Shown: one piece after another, positions 36,018-45,673 of the stretch
Layout of the letters: each line of letters starts with the position of its first letter
Numbering within the stretch: position 1 is the stretch's first letter
Assembly (NCBI GenBank): GCA_000753455.2
Contig: LM994670.1
Span: 800,177-864,176 of the forward strand
DNA from: Clostridium jeddahitimonense
GTDB taxonomy: Bacteria > Bacillota > Clostridia > Clostridiales > Clostridiaceae
DNA length: 64,000 bases
Direction: 5' to 3'
Program-made: the position numbers and the translations under genes
Notes under the pieces: model-generated
What the model was told of the DNA's origin: nothing
The model's database searches: none
Seen by the model: the letters and a program-made list of their open reading frames with translations, nothing else

Positions 36018-37658
36018 TTATGCTGATGTTATTGTATTTGTTATTGGTGGGACAACTTGTTTCTTTCTTGAAAGAACTCCAGGAAGGAAAGCACCGTTGT
36101 CTTTTAATGTAACCTTAAATGCTCTTTCAACTATTTCAGGCTCATTACCAGCAACTAATATTTCAGAACCTTCGTTAAGAATATCAGTTAATAAAAGCAT
36201 AACCATATCTAAGTTTGCTTCTTTAGCTTTAGTTTCCATGTATTGAAGCATTTCTTCCTTTAAAGGCATGAATCCTTCGATATCCATAGTGTTAACTTGA
36301 GCTATACCAACTTTAGTTCCTTCTATAGTAAATGGCTTATAATCTTGGTTAAATATTTGAGCCACAGTTTTACCTTTTAAGGAAGTACCAGCTTTGAACA
36401 TTTCTTTAGCGAATTCTTCTACGTTGATTCCTGCTATATCTGCAAGCTTTCTGCATATATATTCATCAGATGGAGTACAAGTTGGGCTTCTGAATAATAA
36501 TGTATCAGATATTATAGCTCCACATAAAAGCCCTGCAGCTTTCTTAGAAGGTCTAATTCCATTTTCAAAGAAGCATTTAGCAACTATTGAAGATGTACTT
36601 CCAACTGGCTCATTTCTGAAGTATATTGGATTGCTTGTTTGAATATCAGCAACTCTGTGGTGGTCTATTATTTCGATCACTTCTGCATCTTCTAAACCAT
36701 CAACAGATTGGCCTCTTTCATTATGGTCAACTTGAATAACTTTTTTCTTATGGTTTGAAATTAAGTGGAATCTAGATACTGTACCTAAAACTTTTCCGTT
36801 AGGATCTGTTACAGGATAGCTTCTAAATCTTGTTTCAATCATAATTGGCTTTATGTCATCTACTAAGTCATCAGTTGTGAAAGTAACTAAGTTTTCTTTA
36901 ACCATTACATATCCAACTGGTATACTTTGAATTATTAATCTTGAAGTTGTAAATGAATCATAGTTAGTAACTATTACTGTTACTCCATGTTCTTTAGCTA
37001 AATTAACTATATTTTCAGATGGAGCGTGAGCACCAGTTATTATTAATAAAGAAACATTAAGCTTAATTAAAGCTTCTTGAACTTCTTCTCTATCACCAAC
37101 TATTGCGATATCTCCTGCATCAATATGATCAACCATGCTATCTGGTTGCATAGCTGTAACAACTATTTTACCAGGGAAAGTTGTTGTATTTGGGTTGATA
37201 TATACAGCCTTAGCTGCAAGTGTATCTAAGATGTTATCTAAAGATGTATTACTTTTAGCTAATATTTGATTATCCCATATATCCATGTAGCAAGATGTTA
37301 AGTTTGAAACTGCAAGTACACCTAATAGATGTTCGCTTTCATCAGCTACTGGGATAGTTTTTATATTTTTGTCACTCATTATTTTCCAAGCCATCTTTAA
37401 AGATATTTCAGGTGAAATTGGAGTGATGTAATCAAATTGTAAGTCTTCTACTTTTAACTTAACAGTATTTAAAAAATTTGGAGCTTCTGCTTTAAAGTAA
37501 TCTAAGATAAATTGAGTTTCTTGGTTTGGAGTACCAAGTCTACAAGCTACTGCAGGAATGTTTCCTGTCTTGTTTTTAAACTCAGCATAAGCATAAGCTG
37601 CACATATAGAATCTGAGTCTGGGTTTTTGTGACCAGTTACATAAATTAAATCTTTCAA
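36018..37658 (-). CDS. ppaC: manganese-dependent inorganic pyrophosphatase with CBS and DRTGG domains
   Basis: 546 residues. The DHH phosphatase domain begins with VTGHKNPDSDSICAA, is interrupted by CBS1, a DRTGG domain and CBS2 (about 70-300), then resumes with VDHNERGQSV, DHHRVAD and the DHHA2 domain (about 390-546). This regulated family II pyrophosphatase is characteristic of clostridia; CBS domains bind AMP/ADP and the DRTGG domain binds diadenosine polyphosphates. The TTG start at 37658 is set by AAGGAGG eight bases upstream; the 34 codons further upstream have no site and are AT-rich low-complexity. Confidence 0.93.
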   Translation of the reverse strand: MKDLIYVTGHKNPDSDSICAAYAYAEFKNKTGNIPAVACRLGTPNQETQFILDYFKAEAPNFLNTVKLKVEDLQFDYITPISPEISLKMAWKIMSDKNIKTIPVADESEHLLGVLAVSNLTSCYMDIWDNQILAKSNTSLDNILDTLAAKAVYINPNTTTFPGKIVVTAMQPDSMVDHIDAGDIAIVGDREEVQEALIKLNVSLLIITGAHAPSENIVNLAKEHGVTVIVTNYDSFTTSRLIIQSIPVGYVMVKENLVTFTTDDLVDDIKPIMIETRFRSYPVTDPNGKVLGTVSRFHLISNHKKKVIQVDHNERGQSVDGLEDAEVIEIIDHHRVADIQTSNPIYFRNEPVGSTSSIVAKCFFENGIRPSKKAAGLLCGAIISDTLLFRSPTCTPSDEYICRKLADIAGINVEEFAKEMFKAGTSLKGKTVAQIFNQDYKPFTIEGTKVGIAQVNTMDIEGFMPLKEEMLQYMETKAKEANLDMVMLLLTDILNEGSEILVAGNEPEIVERAFKVTLKDNGAFLPGVLSRKKQVVPPITNTITSA

Positions 37659-37816
37659 CTTTATTTCCTCCTTAAGTTTATAATGCATTCTAAGCATATA
37701 GTAATATTCTATATATTTAATTACAATTTGTAAATGAAAAAATAGACATCTCTTATTCATATATTACATAAACATTAATATATATATAGAAGAGTTCTAA
37801 TGAAGGAGGATAAAAT

Positions 37817-40396
37817 GTGATACAGGAAAGGGAATTTACTAGGGGATTATCTACAAGAGAAGCAGAAAAGAGACAAATGAGTTATGGATTAAATGAACTT
37901 AAACATAATAAGAAAAAGTCACCTTTTTTAATTTTTTTATCTCAATTTAATGATTTTATTACATGGGTTCTAATCGGAGCTACAATTATATCAGGGATTA
38001 TGGGAGACGTAGCAGATGCCATTACTATTTTAATAATAGTTTTTGTAAATGCTATATTAGGATTTATCCAAGAATTTAAGACTGAAAAATCCTTAGAGGC
38101 TCTTCAAGAATTGGCAGCACCTACTTGTAAAGTTGTTAGAGATGGGGCTATAAAAGTTATAAATTCAAGAGAATTAACTATTGGTGATTTAGTAGTACTA
38201 GAAGCTGGAGATAGAATTCCAGCAGATGGTAACTTTGTTGATTGTCAAAATTTAATGGTGGATGAATCATTATTAACAGGGGAATCAGTAGGAGTTAGCA
38301 AAGATGCAGAGCTAGAGGTAGGCAAAAATGGGGATAAAAATAGATGCATAGGCTTTATGGGAACTATAATATTAAAAGGAAGAGGTCTTCTGCTAGTTGA
38401 TGCCATAGGAATGAAAACTGAAATGGGGAAAATAGCAAATCTTCTTGATAATATCGAAGAGGAAAAATCACCTTTAAAAATAAGGCTTGATTCTTTAGGA
38501 AAGATTCTTGTTGCCATATGTTTAGTTATATGTTTTATAGTAACAGTTCTTGGAATAATTAGAGGTAATGATATTGCAGAAATGTTTTTATTAGGAGTAT
38601 CATTAGCTGTTGCTGCGATTCCAGAAGGATTAGCTGCCATAGTTACAGTTGCATTAGCATTAGGTGTTAATAGGATGCTTAAGAGAAATGCTTTAGTTAG
38701 AAAGTTACCAGCTGTTGAGACTCTAGGATGTACATCAGTAATATGTTCAGATAAAACAGGAACATTAACTCAAAATAGAATGACTGTAAAAGAAATTCTT
38801 GTTAATGGTAAGATACACGAAGTAGACAAAGGAATGCCAGAAAACCATGAAATGTTAAAAAAGGCTTTTGTATATTGTAATGATACAAATTATGATTACT
38901 CTAAAAAAGATATGGAAAAGGCTCTTATGGGCGATCCTACAGAAACGGCTTTAATTAAAGTATTCTTTAAGAATGCAAAAGATATAAAAGCTTTTGTTTC
39001 AGGCGGAGTAAGAACATTTGAAATACCTTTTGATTCTAATAGAAAAATGATGAGTGTAATTATTCAAGAGCATAATAAAGAAGTTTGCTACATGAAAGGT
39101 GCTCCAGAAAGAGTACTTGAAAGATGTTCTGGAATACTAGAAAATGGTAAGATTAGACCTTTAACTGCTCAAAAGAAGAAGCAAATATATAACTATATTG
39201 AAGCTATGTCTAATAGAGCTTTAAGATGTATTGCAGCAGCTTATAAGGATGAAGGTGTAGTTAAAAATAATATAGTAGAAAATGATTTAATATTCTTGGG
39301 TGTAGCAGGAAGTATTGACCCACCAAGATTAGAAGTTAGAGATGCTGTATTAAAATGTAAGATGGCTGGAATTAAACCTGTAATGATTACAGGAGATCAT
39401 AAAAATACTGCATTGGCTATAGCAAAAAGTATAAATATATGTAATAGTGATGACCAAGCATTAACAGGGGAAGAACTTGAAAAGATGTCTGATAAAGAGC
39501 TTGTGGAAAAAGTAGCTAAGGTTAGGGTATTTGCGAGAGTATCTCCTAATCATAAATTAAGAATAGTAAAGGCTTTTAAGAAGACAGGGAATATTGTTGC
39601 TATGACAGGAGATGGTGTTAATGATGCACCGGCTATAAAGGAAGCAGATATTGGAGTTGCTATGGGTATTTCAGGTACTGATGTAACTAAAGAAGCTGCT
39701 GCTATGGTGCTTATTGATGATAACTTTGCAACAATTGTATCAGCTGTAGAAGAGGGAAGAATAATATATGATAATATAAGAAAGTTTATAAGATACCTAT
39801 TATCTTGTAACTTAGGTGAAGTTCTTACAATGTTCTTAGCATCATTATTTTATTTACCAAATCCACTTACACCTATACAAATTCTTTTTGTAAATCTTGC
39901 TACAGATGGCCTTCCAGCTATTGCGCTAGGAGTTGATCCAGCAGATAAAGATATAATGAGACAACAGCCTAGAGAAAAGGATGAAAGTATATTTGCAAGA
40001 GGTCTATGGGAAAAGATAGTAGTTAGAGGGTGTTTAATTGGAGTATGCACATTATTATCATTTATGGTAGGTAGATTCTATATGCTAGATTTAGCTACAT
40101 GTAGAACCATAGCTTTATGTACATTAGTAATGTCTCAATTATTCCATGTTTTTGAATGTAGATCAGAAAGACATTCAATATTTGAAATTAAGTTATTTAC
40201 TAATCCATATTTAGTTGGTGCAGTATTAATATCAATAGTTATGATATGTAGTATATTATATATTCCTTTCTTAGGTAGTATATTTAATACAGTTCCATTA
40301 AGATTTAAGGAATGGTCATTAGTACTATTCTTCTCAGGAAGTATTTTCTTAATAAATAGTATTTATTTATTAATTAAGTCTAAAAAATCAAATTAA
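37817..40396 (+). CDS. P-type cation-transporting ATPase (Ca2+ type)
   Basis: 859 residues with ten predicted membrane helices. Conserved P-type motifs: DESLLTGES (actuator domain), the helix-4 segment AVAAIPEGLAAIV with the PEGL signature of Ca2+ pumps, phosphorylated aspartate in CSDKTGTLTQ near 313, KGAPE, and TGDGVNDAPA near 597. The sequence PEGL and the C-terminal NLATDGLPAIALGVDP suggest SERCA/PMR1-like Ca2+ or Mn2+ export. GTG start, with GAAGGAGGATAAAAT upstream. The gene is divergent from the pyrophosphatase and has its own terminator. Confidence 0.93.
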   Translation: MIQEREFTRGLSTREAEKRQMSYGLNELKHNKKKSPFLIFLSQFNDFITWVLIGATIISGIMGDVADAITILIIVFVNAILGFIQEFKTEKSLEALQELAAPTCKVVRDGAIKVINSRELTIGDLVVLEAGDRIPADGNFVDCQNLMVDESLLTGESVGVSKDAELEVGKNGDKNRCIGFMGTIILKGRGLLLVDAIGMKTEMGKIANLLDNIEEEKSPLKIRLDSLGKILVAICLVICFIVTVLGIIRGNDIAEMFLLGVSLAVAAIPEGLAAIVTVALALGVNRMLKRNALVRKLPAVETLGCTSVICSDKTGTLTQNRMTVKEILVNGKIHEVDKGMPENHEMLKKAFVYCNDTNYDYSKKDMEKALMGDPTETALIKVFFKNAKDIKAFVSGGVRTFEIPFDSNRKMMSVIIQEHNKEVCYMKGAPERVLERCSGILENGKIRPLTAQKKKQIYNYIEAMSNRALRCIAAAYKDEGVVKNNIVENDLIFLGVAGSIDPPRLEVRDAVLKCKMAGIKPVMITGDHKNTALAIAKSINICNSDDQALTGEELEKMSDKELVEKVAKVRVFARVSPNHKLRIVKAFKKTGNIVAMTGDGVNDAPAIKEADIGVAMGISGTDVTKEAAAMVLIDDNFATIVSAVEEGRIIYDNIRKFIRYLLSCNLGEVLTMFLASLFYLPNPLTPIQILFVNLATDGLPAIALGVDPADKDIMRQQPREKDESIFARGLWEKIVVRGCLIGVCTLLSFMVGRFYMLDLATCRTIALCTLVMSQLFHVFECRSERHSIFEIKLFTNPYLVGAVLISIVMICSILYIPFLGSIFNTVPLRFKEWSLVLFFSGSIFLINSIYLLIKSKKSN

Positions 40397-40399
40397 AAA

Positions 40400-40421
40400 A
40401 GTCAGCTTAGCTGGCTTTTTC
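40400..40421 (+). terminator. intrinsic terminator
   Basis: AGTCAGC-TTA-GCTGGCT with one G-T pair, followed by TTTTTC. Confidence 0.82.
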
Positions 40422-40594
40422 TTCTATTGATAATAATATATATAGTATTGAGAATTAAATCTTTTTAATTCTAATTAGGAATATTGCAGTAGTAGGAATA
40501 TTATGGTAATATTTAGTGAAAGATTTAAAGATAGATAAGATATTATTTAGACTATAATGTGAACTACAACTTTATAAGGAAAGAAGGTTTTATA

Positions 40595-41467
40595 GTGAAT
40601 AAAATTATACTTATGACAGATTCGTGTTGTGACTTACCTTATGATTTTACAGAGGATAATAATTTAGTAGTTATGCCACTAAGGCTAACATTAGGAGACA
40701 TGACCATAGCAGACGATTTAGGGAAAACCTTGAAATATGAAGATTTTTATAAAGCTGTTAGAGGTGGGGAGATGTCAAAGACAGCACAAGCAAATGTTTA
40801 TGAATTTGAACAAGAATTTGAAAAACATATTAAAAATGGAGATAAGGTAATTTATATAGGTTTTTCATCAGCTTTAAGTGGAACTTATAATAGTGCTAAT
40901 ATTGCAATGGAAGCTTTAAAAGAAAAATATAGTGATGCTGACATATCAGTAATAGATAGCAAGTGTGCATCTATGGGATTAGGTCTTTTAGTGTATTGTG
41001 CAAACAACATGCTTAAAGAAGGCAAAGATAAAGAGGAAATAGTAAAATGGGTAGAAGAAAATAAACTTAAAGTTATTCATTGGTTTACAGTAGAGGATTT
41101 AAATCATTTATATAGAGGTGGAAGAGTATCTAAAGCAACAGCAACAGTGGGAACTTTATTAAGTATAAAACCTGTTATGCATGTGGATAATGAAGGAAGA
41201 TTAATACCGGTTGAAAAAGCTAGGGGAAGAAAAAAATCCTTAAGCGCTTTAGTAAATAAGTTAATTGAAGAGATAGTAAATCCAGAAGAACAGGTTGTTT
41301 TTATAAGTCATGGTGACTGTATAGAAGATGTAGAGTATGTAAAAGAAAAAATTTTAGAAAAAATAAACGTAAAAGATATTGTTGTTAATCACGTAGGACC
41401 AGTCATAGGAACACATTCAGGGCCTGGGACTGTAGCAATTTTTTATTTTGCTAATGGAAGAGAATAA
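40595..41467 (+). CDS. DegV family fatty-acid-binding protein
   Basis: 290 residues. N terminus has ILMTDSCCDLPYDF, then KTAQANVYEFEQEF, IGFSSALSGTYNSA and DSKCASMGLG, and the C-terminal domain ends with HVGPVIGTHSGPGTVAIFYF; these are DegV/FakB hallmarks. Such proteins bind a fatty acid and present it to a FakA-type kinase; no fakA is adjacent. GTG start at 40595, with AAGAAGG upstream; the in-frame ATG 12 codons earlier has no site. Confidence 0.9.
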   Translation: MNKIILMTDSCCDLPYDFTEDNNLVVMPLRLTLGDMTIADDLGKTLKYEDFYKAVRGGEMSKTAQANVYEFEQEFEKHIKNGDKVIYIGFSSALSGTYNSANIAMEALKEKYSDADISVIDSKCASMGLGLLVYCANNMLKEGKDKEEIVKWVEENKLKVIHWFTVEDLNHLYRGGRVSKATATVGTLLSIKPVMHVDNEGRLIPVEKARGRKKSLSALVNKLIEEIVNPEEQVVFISHGDCIEDVEYVKEKILEKINVKDIVVNHVGPVIGTHSGPGTVAIFYFANGRE

Positions 41468-41474
41468 GGAATTG

Positions 41475-41507
41475 GATAGATTTGTCTTTGACAAGTCTAT
41501 TTTTTTA
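41475..41507 (+). terminator. intrinsic terminator of degV
   Basis: TAGATTTGTC-TTT-GACAAGTCTA (one G-T pair) followed by TTTTTTT. Confidence 0.85.
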
Positions 41508-41583
41508 TAGGAAAATTTTATATAAAAAACATTAAGAATTTAATGTATAAAATAAGTAAATAATAAAAGGAGGGAGTGATAAT

Positions 41584-42729
41584 ATGGATATTTATTTTGA
41601 TAATAGTGCGACTACTAAGCCTTATGAAGAAGTTATAAAGGCTGTAGGTGATGGGATGAGGGAGTATTTTGGTAATCCATCATCACTTCATAAGATAGGT
41701 ATTAAATGTGAAAAGAGATTAACAGAGTGCAGAGAATATATTTCTTCAACAATAAAATCTGATAAAGATGAAATATACTTTACTTCAGGAGGAAGTGAAG
41801 GTAATAACTTTATTTTAAAGGGATTATTAAAACCAGGACATCATTTTATAACAACTTCTTTTGAGCATGGATCAATAATAAATACATGTAAAGAGTTAGA
41901 GGATAAAGGTGTTAAAATTACATATTTAGATGTAGATCAATATGGTAATATATCATTAGAAGACTTAGAGGAAGCTATAACTAAAGATACAGTATTAGTT
42001 TCAATAATGTATGTTAATAATGAGATGGGCGCTATTCAAAACATTGAGGAAATAGGAAAGCTTATAAAAGAGAAGTCAACTAGAGCAAGATTACACGTTG
42101 ATGCAGTTCAAGCTTATGGAAAGTTTGATATAAATGTAAAAAAGATGAATATAGACTTTTTGACAGTTGCTGGACATAAGATTCATGGGCCTAAAGGCGT
42201 TGGATTTTGTTATATTAAAAAAGGTATAGTGTTAAATCCATTAGTTTCTGGAGGGGAGCAAGAAAAAGGCTTAAGAGCTGGAACTGTTGATTTACCAAGT
42301 ATAATTGGATTGGAAAAGGCTGCTCAAATAACTTTTGATCATAAAGATGAGACTTATAAAAAAGTTTATGAGTTAAAAAAATATATGATAGAAAGACTTA
42401 AAGAAATAGATGATATAAGAATAAATAGTCCTTTAGAGGGGAATTTTTCTCCATATATTTTAAATGTATCTTTTAGAGGTGTAAGATCTGAAGTATTACT
42501 ACATTTATTAGAGGAACAAAATATTTATGTAGCTACAGGATCTGCTTGTAGTTCAAAGGTAAGCATGTCAAAAGGTAGTTATGTAATTAAGGCATTAGGG
42601 CTTAATGCTAAAGAAATAGAAAGTGCTATAAGATTTTCATTTAGTTATGAAAACACTAAAGAAGAAGTGGATAAAGCTATAGAAGTTTTAAAAGGTTCAC
42701 TTATATTTTTAAGGAGAGTTAGAAGATGA
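41584..42729 (+). CDS. cysteine desulfurase (NifS/IscS family)
   Basis: 381 residues. PLP-dependent cysteine desulfurase: YFDNSATTKPYEEV at the N terminus, HVDAVQAYGK, the PLP lysine in VAGHKIHGPKGVG near residue 200 and the active-site cysteine in ATGSACSSK near 320. It mobilises sulfur from cysteine as a persulfide. The ThiI gene overlaps its stop (ATGA), a common pairing in which this enzyme (NifZ/IscS-like) feeds sulfur to ThiI for 4-thiouridine in tRNA. No scaffold gene (iscU/nifU) follows, which supports a dedicated role. Confidence 0.92.
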   Translation: MDIYFDNSATTKPYEEVIKAVGDGMREYFGNPSSLHKIGIKCEKRLTECREYISSTIKSDKDEIYFTSGGSEGNNFILKGLLKPGHHFITTSFEHGSIINTCKELEDKGVKITYLDVDQYGNISLEDLEEAITKDTVLVSIMYVNNEMGAIQNIEEIGKLIKEKSTRARLHVDAVQAYGKFDINVKKMNIDFLTVAGHKIHGPKGVGFCYIKKGIVLNPLVSGGEQEKGLRAGTVDLPSIIGLEKAAQITFDHKDETYKKVYELKKYMIERLKEIDDIRINSPLEGNFSPYILNVSFRGVRSEVLLHLLEEQNIYVATGSACSSKVSMSKGSYVIKALGLNAKEIESAIRFSFSYENTKEEVDKAIEVLKGSLIFLRRVRR

Positions 42730-43883
42730 ATAAATTAATATTAGTTAAGTATGCACCAGAGATATTTTTAAAAGGCTTAAATAGAGGTAAATTTGAGAGA
42801 CAGCTAATGAATAACATTAAAAAGAGATTAGCTGATATTGAATACGAAATAGTAGTAGATCAAGGAAGATACTTTATAAAGGTTCAAGATGTTGAAGCCG
42901 CAGTAGAGAGAGTAAGAAAAGTTTTTGGAGTTGTTGAAGTTTGTTTAGTTACAGAAGTTGAAGGAGACTTAACTGCTATAAAAGAAGAAGTTCTTAAAAT
43001 GGTTAGTGAAATAAAACCAAAAACTTTTAAAGTTGAAACTAATAGAGCAAATAAGAAATTCCCATTAAACTCTATAGAAGCTTCAAGAGATATTGGTGGA
43101 TATGTATTACATCATTATGGAGAAGGTTTAGAGGTTGATGTTAAAAATCCAGAGTGCTTAGTAAATGTTGAAATAAGAGAAAAGGGAGCATATATCTTTA
43201 CTAGTAAAGATAAGATAAAGGCTGTTGGAGGGTTACCATACGGTATTAATGGTAGCACTATGCTTATGCTTTCAGGTGGAATAGATTCGCCAGTAGCAGG
43301 ATATTTAATGGCAAGAAGAGGTGTAGCATTAAACTGCGTATATTATCATAGTCATCCATATACATCTGAAAGAGCGAAAGATAAAGTTAAGGAATTAGCT
43401 AAAATTTTATCAGAATATGCTGAAAAGGTTAAGTTATATATAGTTCCATTTACAGAAATTCAAATGGCTATAATAAATGGATGTAGAGAAGATGAGTTAA
43501 CTATAATAATGAGAAGATTCATGATGAGAGTAGCTTGTGAGTTAGCTGAAAGAAATGGAGTTCAATCAGTATCATCAGGGGAGAGTATAGGGCAAGTAGC
43601 ATCTCAAACTATGGAAGGATTAATAGTAAGTACAGATTGTGCAGATAGACCAGTATTCCGTCCGTTAGTTACAATGGATAAAACTGATATTATGAATATT
43701 GCAAGAGAGATTGGTACATACGAAACTTCAATTTTACCTTATGAGGATTGTTGTACAATATTCGTTCCAAAGCATCCTAAAACAAAACCAAGATTAGAAG
43801 AGATGAGAAAATCTGAATCAGTGTTAGATATAGAAGCTTTAGTTAATAAGGCTATAGAAGAAACAGAGATTATTACATATTAG
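42726..43883 (+). CDS. thiI: tRNA 4-thiouridine synthetase / sulfurtransferase ThiI
   Basis: 385 residues, the rhodanese-less short form typical of Firmicutes. The N terminus carries the ferredoxin-like and THUMP domains (about 60-165), followed by the PP-loop MLSGGIDSPVAGYLM near residue 180 and RRFMMRVACELAE. The C-terminal CCTIFVPKHP segment provides conserved cysteines. It uses ATP and sulfur from the coupled desulfurase to make s4U8 in tRNA. AAGGAGAG lies before the start. The coding region ends five bases before a class B modular palindrome. Confidence 0.92.
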   Translation: MNKLILVKYAPEIFLKGLNRGKFERQLMNNIKKRLADIEYEIVVDQGRYFIKVQDVEAAVERVRKVFGVVEVCLVTEVEGDLTAIKEEVLKMVSEIKPKTFKVETNRANKKFPLNSIEASRDIGGYVLHHYGEGLEVDVKNPECLVNVEIREKGAYIFTSKDKIKAVGGLPYGINGSTMLMLSGGIDSPVAGYLMARRGVALNCVYYHSHPYTSERAKDKVKELAKILSEYAEKVKLYIVPFTEIQMAIINGCREDELTIIMRRFMMRVACELAERNGVQSVSSGESIGQVASQTMEGLIVSTDCADRPVFRPLVTMDKTDIMNIAREIGTYETSILPYEDCCTIFVPKHPKTKPRLEEMRKSESVLDIEALVNKAIEETEIITY

Positions 43884-43888
43884 AAGGA

Positions 43889-44047
43889 AAGTGCGAAGAA
43901 CTTTGGGCAAAAGTTTGATTTCGTCAAAGTCCAAGAGGTCACTTTGTGACGACCAAGAGATTTACAATATCCAATAGTAGTGACTTAGAATTTAAAAAGC
44001 CTTTGGACATTTACGAAGTAAATATATTGGACTGCCCATTTAGTGCG
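43889..44047. repeat. class B modular palindromic element
   Basis: Same plan as class A but with a different linker. CCAAGAG occurs at 43931 and 43953, a CCAATAG at 43971, and the mirrored TTGGAC at 44003 and 44027 (about 18-24 bp apart). Between them lie TTTGA-TTTCG-TCAAA, GTCAC-TTT-GTGAC and ATTTAC-GAA-GTAAAT. GGGCA (43903-43910 region) and TGCCC near 44033 mark the outer ends. It lies just after the thiI stop codon. Confidence 0.75.
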
Positions 44048-44052
44048 GAATT

Positions 44053-44086
44053 AAAAAAAGGAACTGCAGTTGCAGTTCCTTTTTTA
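44053..44086. terminator. bidirectional terminator
   Basis: AAAAAAAGGAACTGCA / TGCAGTTCCTTTTTT, a perfect long stem with a two-base loop between convergent genes. Confidence 0.92.
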
Positions 44087-44503
44087 TTATCTTGATCTCA
44101 TTTTTGTAGCTTGTTGTCTAGCTTTTTTAATTTGTGCATGATCAAATGGATGTAGGTCTTTCTTAGTAGTTAAGTTAGCTATATTAGAAACAACTACTGT
44201 ATCAGCTTCAGCCTTACCTTTTTCACCCTTGATTCCCATAATAATTACTTTGTGACCTTGGTTAACATCTATAAAAGTTGGTTTCTTAAACCATTTGTTC
44301 ATTTTATATTGACATTTAACTACTTGCTTTCCTGCCTCAGGTTTAACAACTAGATATACTCTTATTTTATTAAAAATACCTAAAATGCTCTTAGTTTCAG
44401 TTTTTACTGATAAAATAGTACCAGAAACACTAGTCATTCTATCCCCATATTTTTGCATGTATGCATCTGAATAATACTTGCCTAATTTATCTTTGAAACC
44501 CAT
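44087..44503 (-). CDS. conserved hypothetical protein
   Basis: 138 residues, strongly basic, no membrane segment or signal peptide. Pattern GTILSVKTETKSILGIF, then VKCQYKMNKWFKKPTFIDVNQGHKVIIMGIKGEKG, looks like a small beta-barrel (OB-fold-like) domain with a basic helical C-terminal tail (HAQIKKARQQATKMRSR). DNA or RNA binding is possible but not shown. I do not recognise the family. AAGGAG ribosome binding site eight bases upstream. Confidence 0.68.
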   Translation of the reverse strand: MGFKDKLGKYYSDAYMQKYGDRMTSVSGTILSVKTETKSILGIFNKIRVYLVVKPEAGKQVVKCQYKMNKWFKKPTFIDVNQGHKVIIMGIKGEKGKAEADTVVVSNIANLTTKKDLHPFDHAQIKKARQQATKMRSR

Positions 44504-44613
44504 TTCAAAAACTCCTTTTATTAAAAAATTCTACTATTGCTAATATCATTATATCATATAAAACATAATTATAAAATAATAAATGTGTATACAAATATAA
44601 ACATTTATATAAT

Positions 44614-45384
44614 TTATTGCGATAAAGAGTTTTTATAATCAATTATGCCTTTATATACTGCTTCTGCACAAGCTGATTGGCCAGGTTTAGATTTAAGATA
44701 ATATTCATCTTGAAAATTACTAATAAAACCGAATTCGACTAAAGCAGAGGTTGCATTAGTTTTTTCCAGAACAGCTAATGCTTCATCTTTATCTTCATAA
44801 AACTTTAAACCACGGTTAGTTGTGTAGTTTAAGCTGCTTAATTCATGTTGGAGATATGAAGCAAAGTCTTCATTAGCTTTTAAAGAAGGGTTATACCATG
44901 TTTCTACTCCTTTTGCATTTGTGTCATCATAATTGCTATTACAGTGAAGTGATATAAATAAATTTGCATTTGCGAGGTTAGAAATTTTTATTCTCTCCTT
45001 TAAACTATCGTTAGCAGTTTTTAACCAAGGTAAAGAATCAGAGGTTCTAGTATAAATAACTTTAATATCATCTTCAGAACTTAGTAACTCACCTAATTTT
45101 AATGCAATATTTAATGCTATATCTTTTTCTTCACATCCAGAAATACCTATAGTACCAGCATCCCAATCACCATGACCAGCATCTATACACACAATAAACT
45201 CTTTCTTATCAGAGTCATCAACTTTTTGAATAGTAGTAATAAAATTACTTTCACTTTTTATAGAAAGTATTAGTGGAAATAAAATAAGAGAAATTAAAAT
45301 TGCGCTCGTGATTATTTGTCGCCTTTTCTTACGCTTGCGAAGTATTTTTCTTCTGTAATCTAAATTAAAGTTTGATGGTTCCAT
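44614..45384 (-). CDS. N-acetylmuramoyl-L-alanine amidase (Amidase_3), membrane-anchored
   Basis: 256 residues. A basic N terminus and a membrane helix (about 24-42) act as an uncleaved signal anchor; the catalytic domain spans about 65-255. Zinc ligands are visible: DAGHGDWD, the glutamate in CEEKDIAL, and SLHCNS; the catalytic glutamate is in LVEFGFISN. It cleaves the amide bond between MurNAc and L-alanine. The domain size and the absence of wall-binding repeats resemble CwlD, which makes muramic-lactam in spore cortex, but a vegetative autolysin is equally possible. The ATG at 45384 follows AAGAGGTG. Confidence 0.9.
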   Translation of the reverse strand: MEPSNFNLDYRRKILRKRKKRRQIITSAILISLILFPLILSIKSESNFITTIQKVDDSDKKEFIVCIDAGHGDWDAGTIGISGCEEKDIALNIALKLGELLSSEDDIKVIYTRTSDSLPWLKTANDSLKERIKISNLANANLFISLHCNSNYDDTNAKGVETWYNPSLKANEDFASYLQHELSSLNYTTNRGLKFYEDKDEALAVLEKTNATSALVEFGFISNFQDEYYLKSKPGQSACAEAVYKGIIDYKNSLSQ

Positions 45385-45673
45385 AAACACCTCTTAATTA
45401 CTAGATTAAATATATAAATAGTATAGCAATGGGAAGATGTTATGTAAATATATGGTAAAAATCGATGACTATGCAAATATGTTCACAAAAAGTAAAAAAA
45501 AAATTTTTTTTACTGGAACAATTTAAGGGTATTTGTAGTCTAATGAGAGAAAATAATAATAACATAAGAAGAAATGCAAAAGTTATTAAGAGAAAAATTG
45601 CATTTTTTGACATTTGTTGTAGTATTAAATTTGTAAATTATTTTAATATTTATTAACTAGAGAGGTGCTAAAA

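Noticed and set aside
45465..45656. 63-codon + strand open frame upstream of the DUF4358 lipoprotein
   Set aside because: No ribosome binding site, AT-rich composition typical of an intergenic region and no recognisable protein features.
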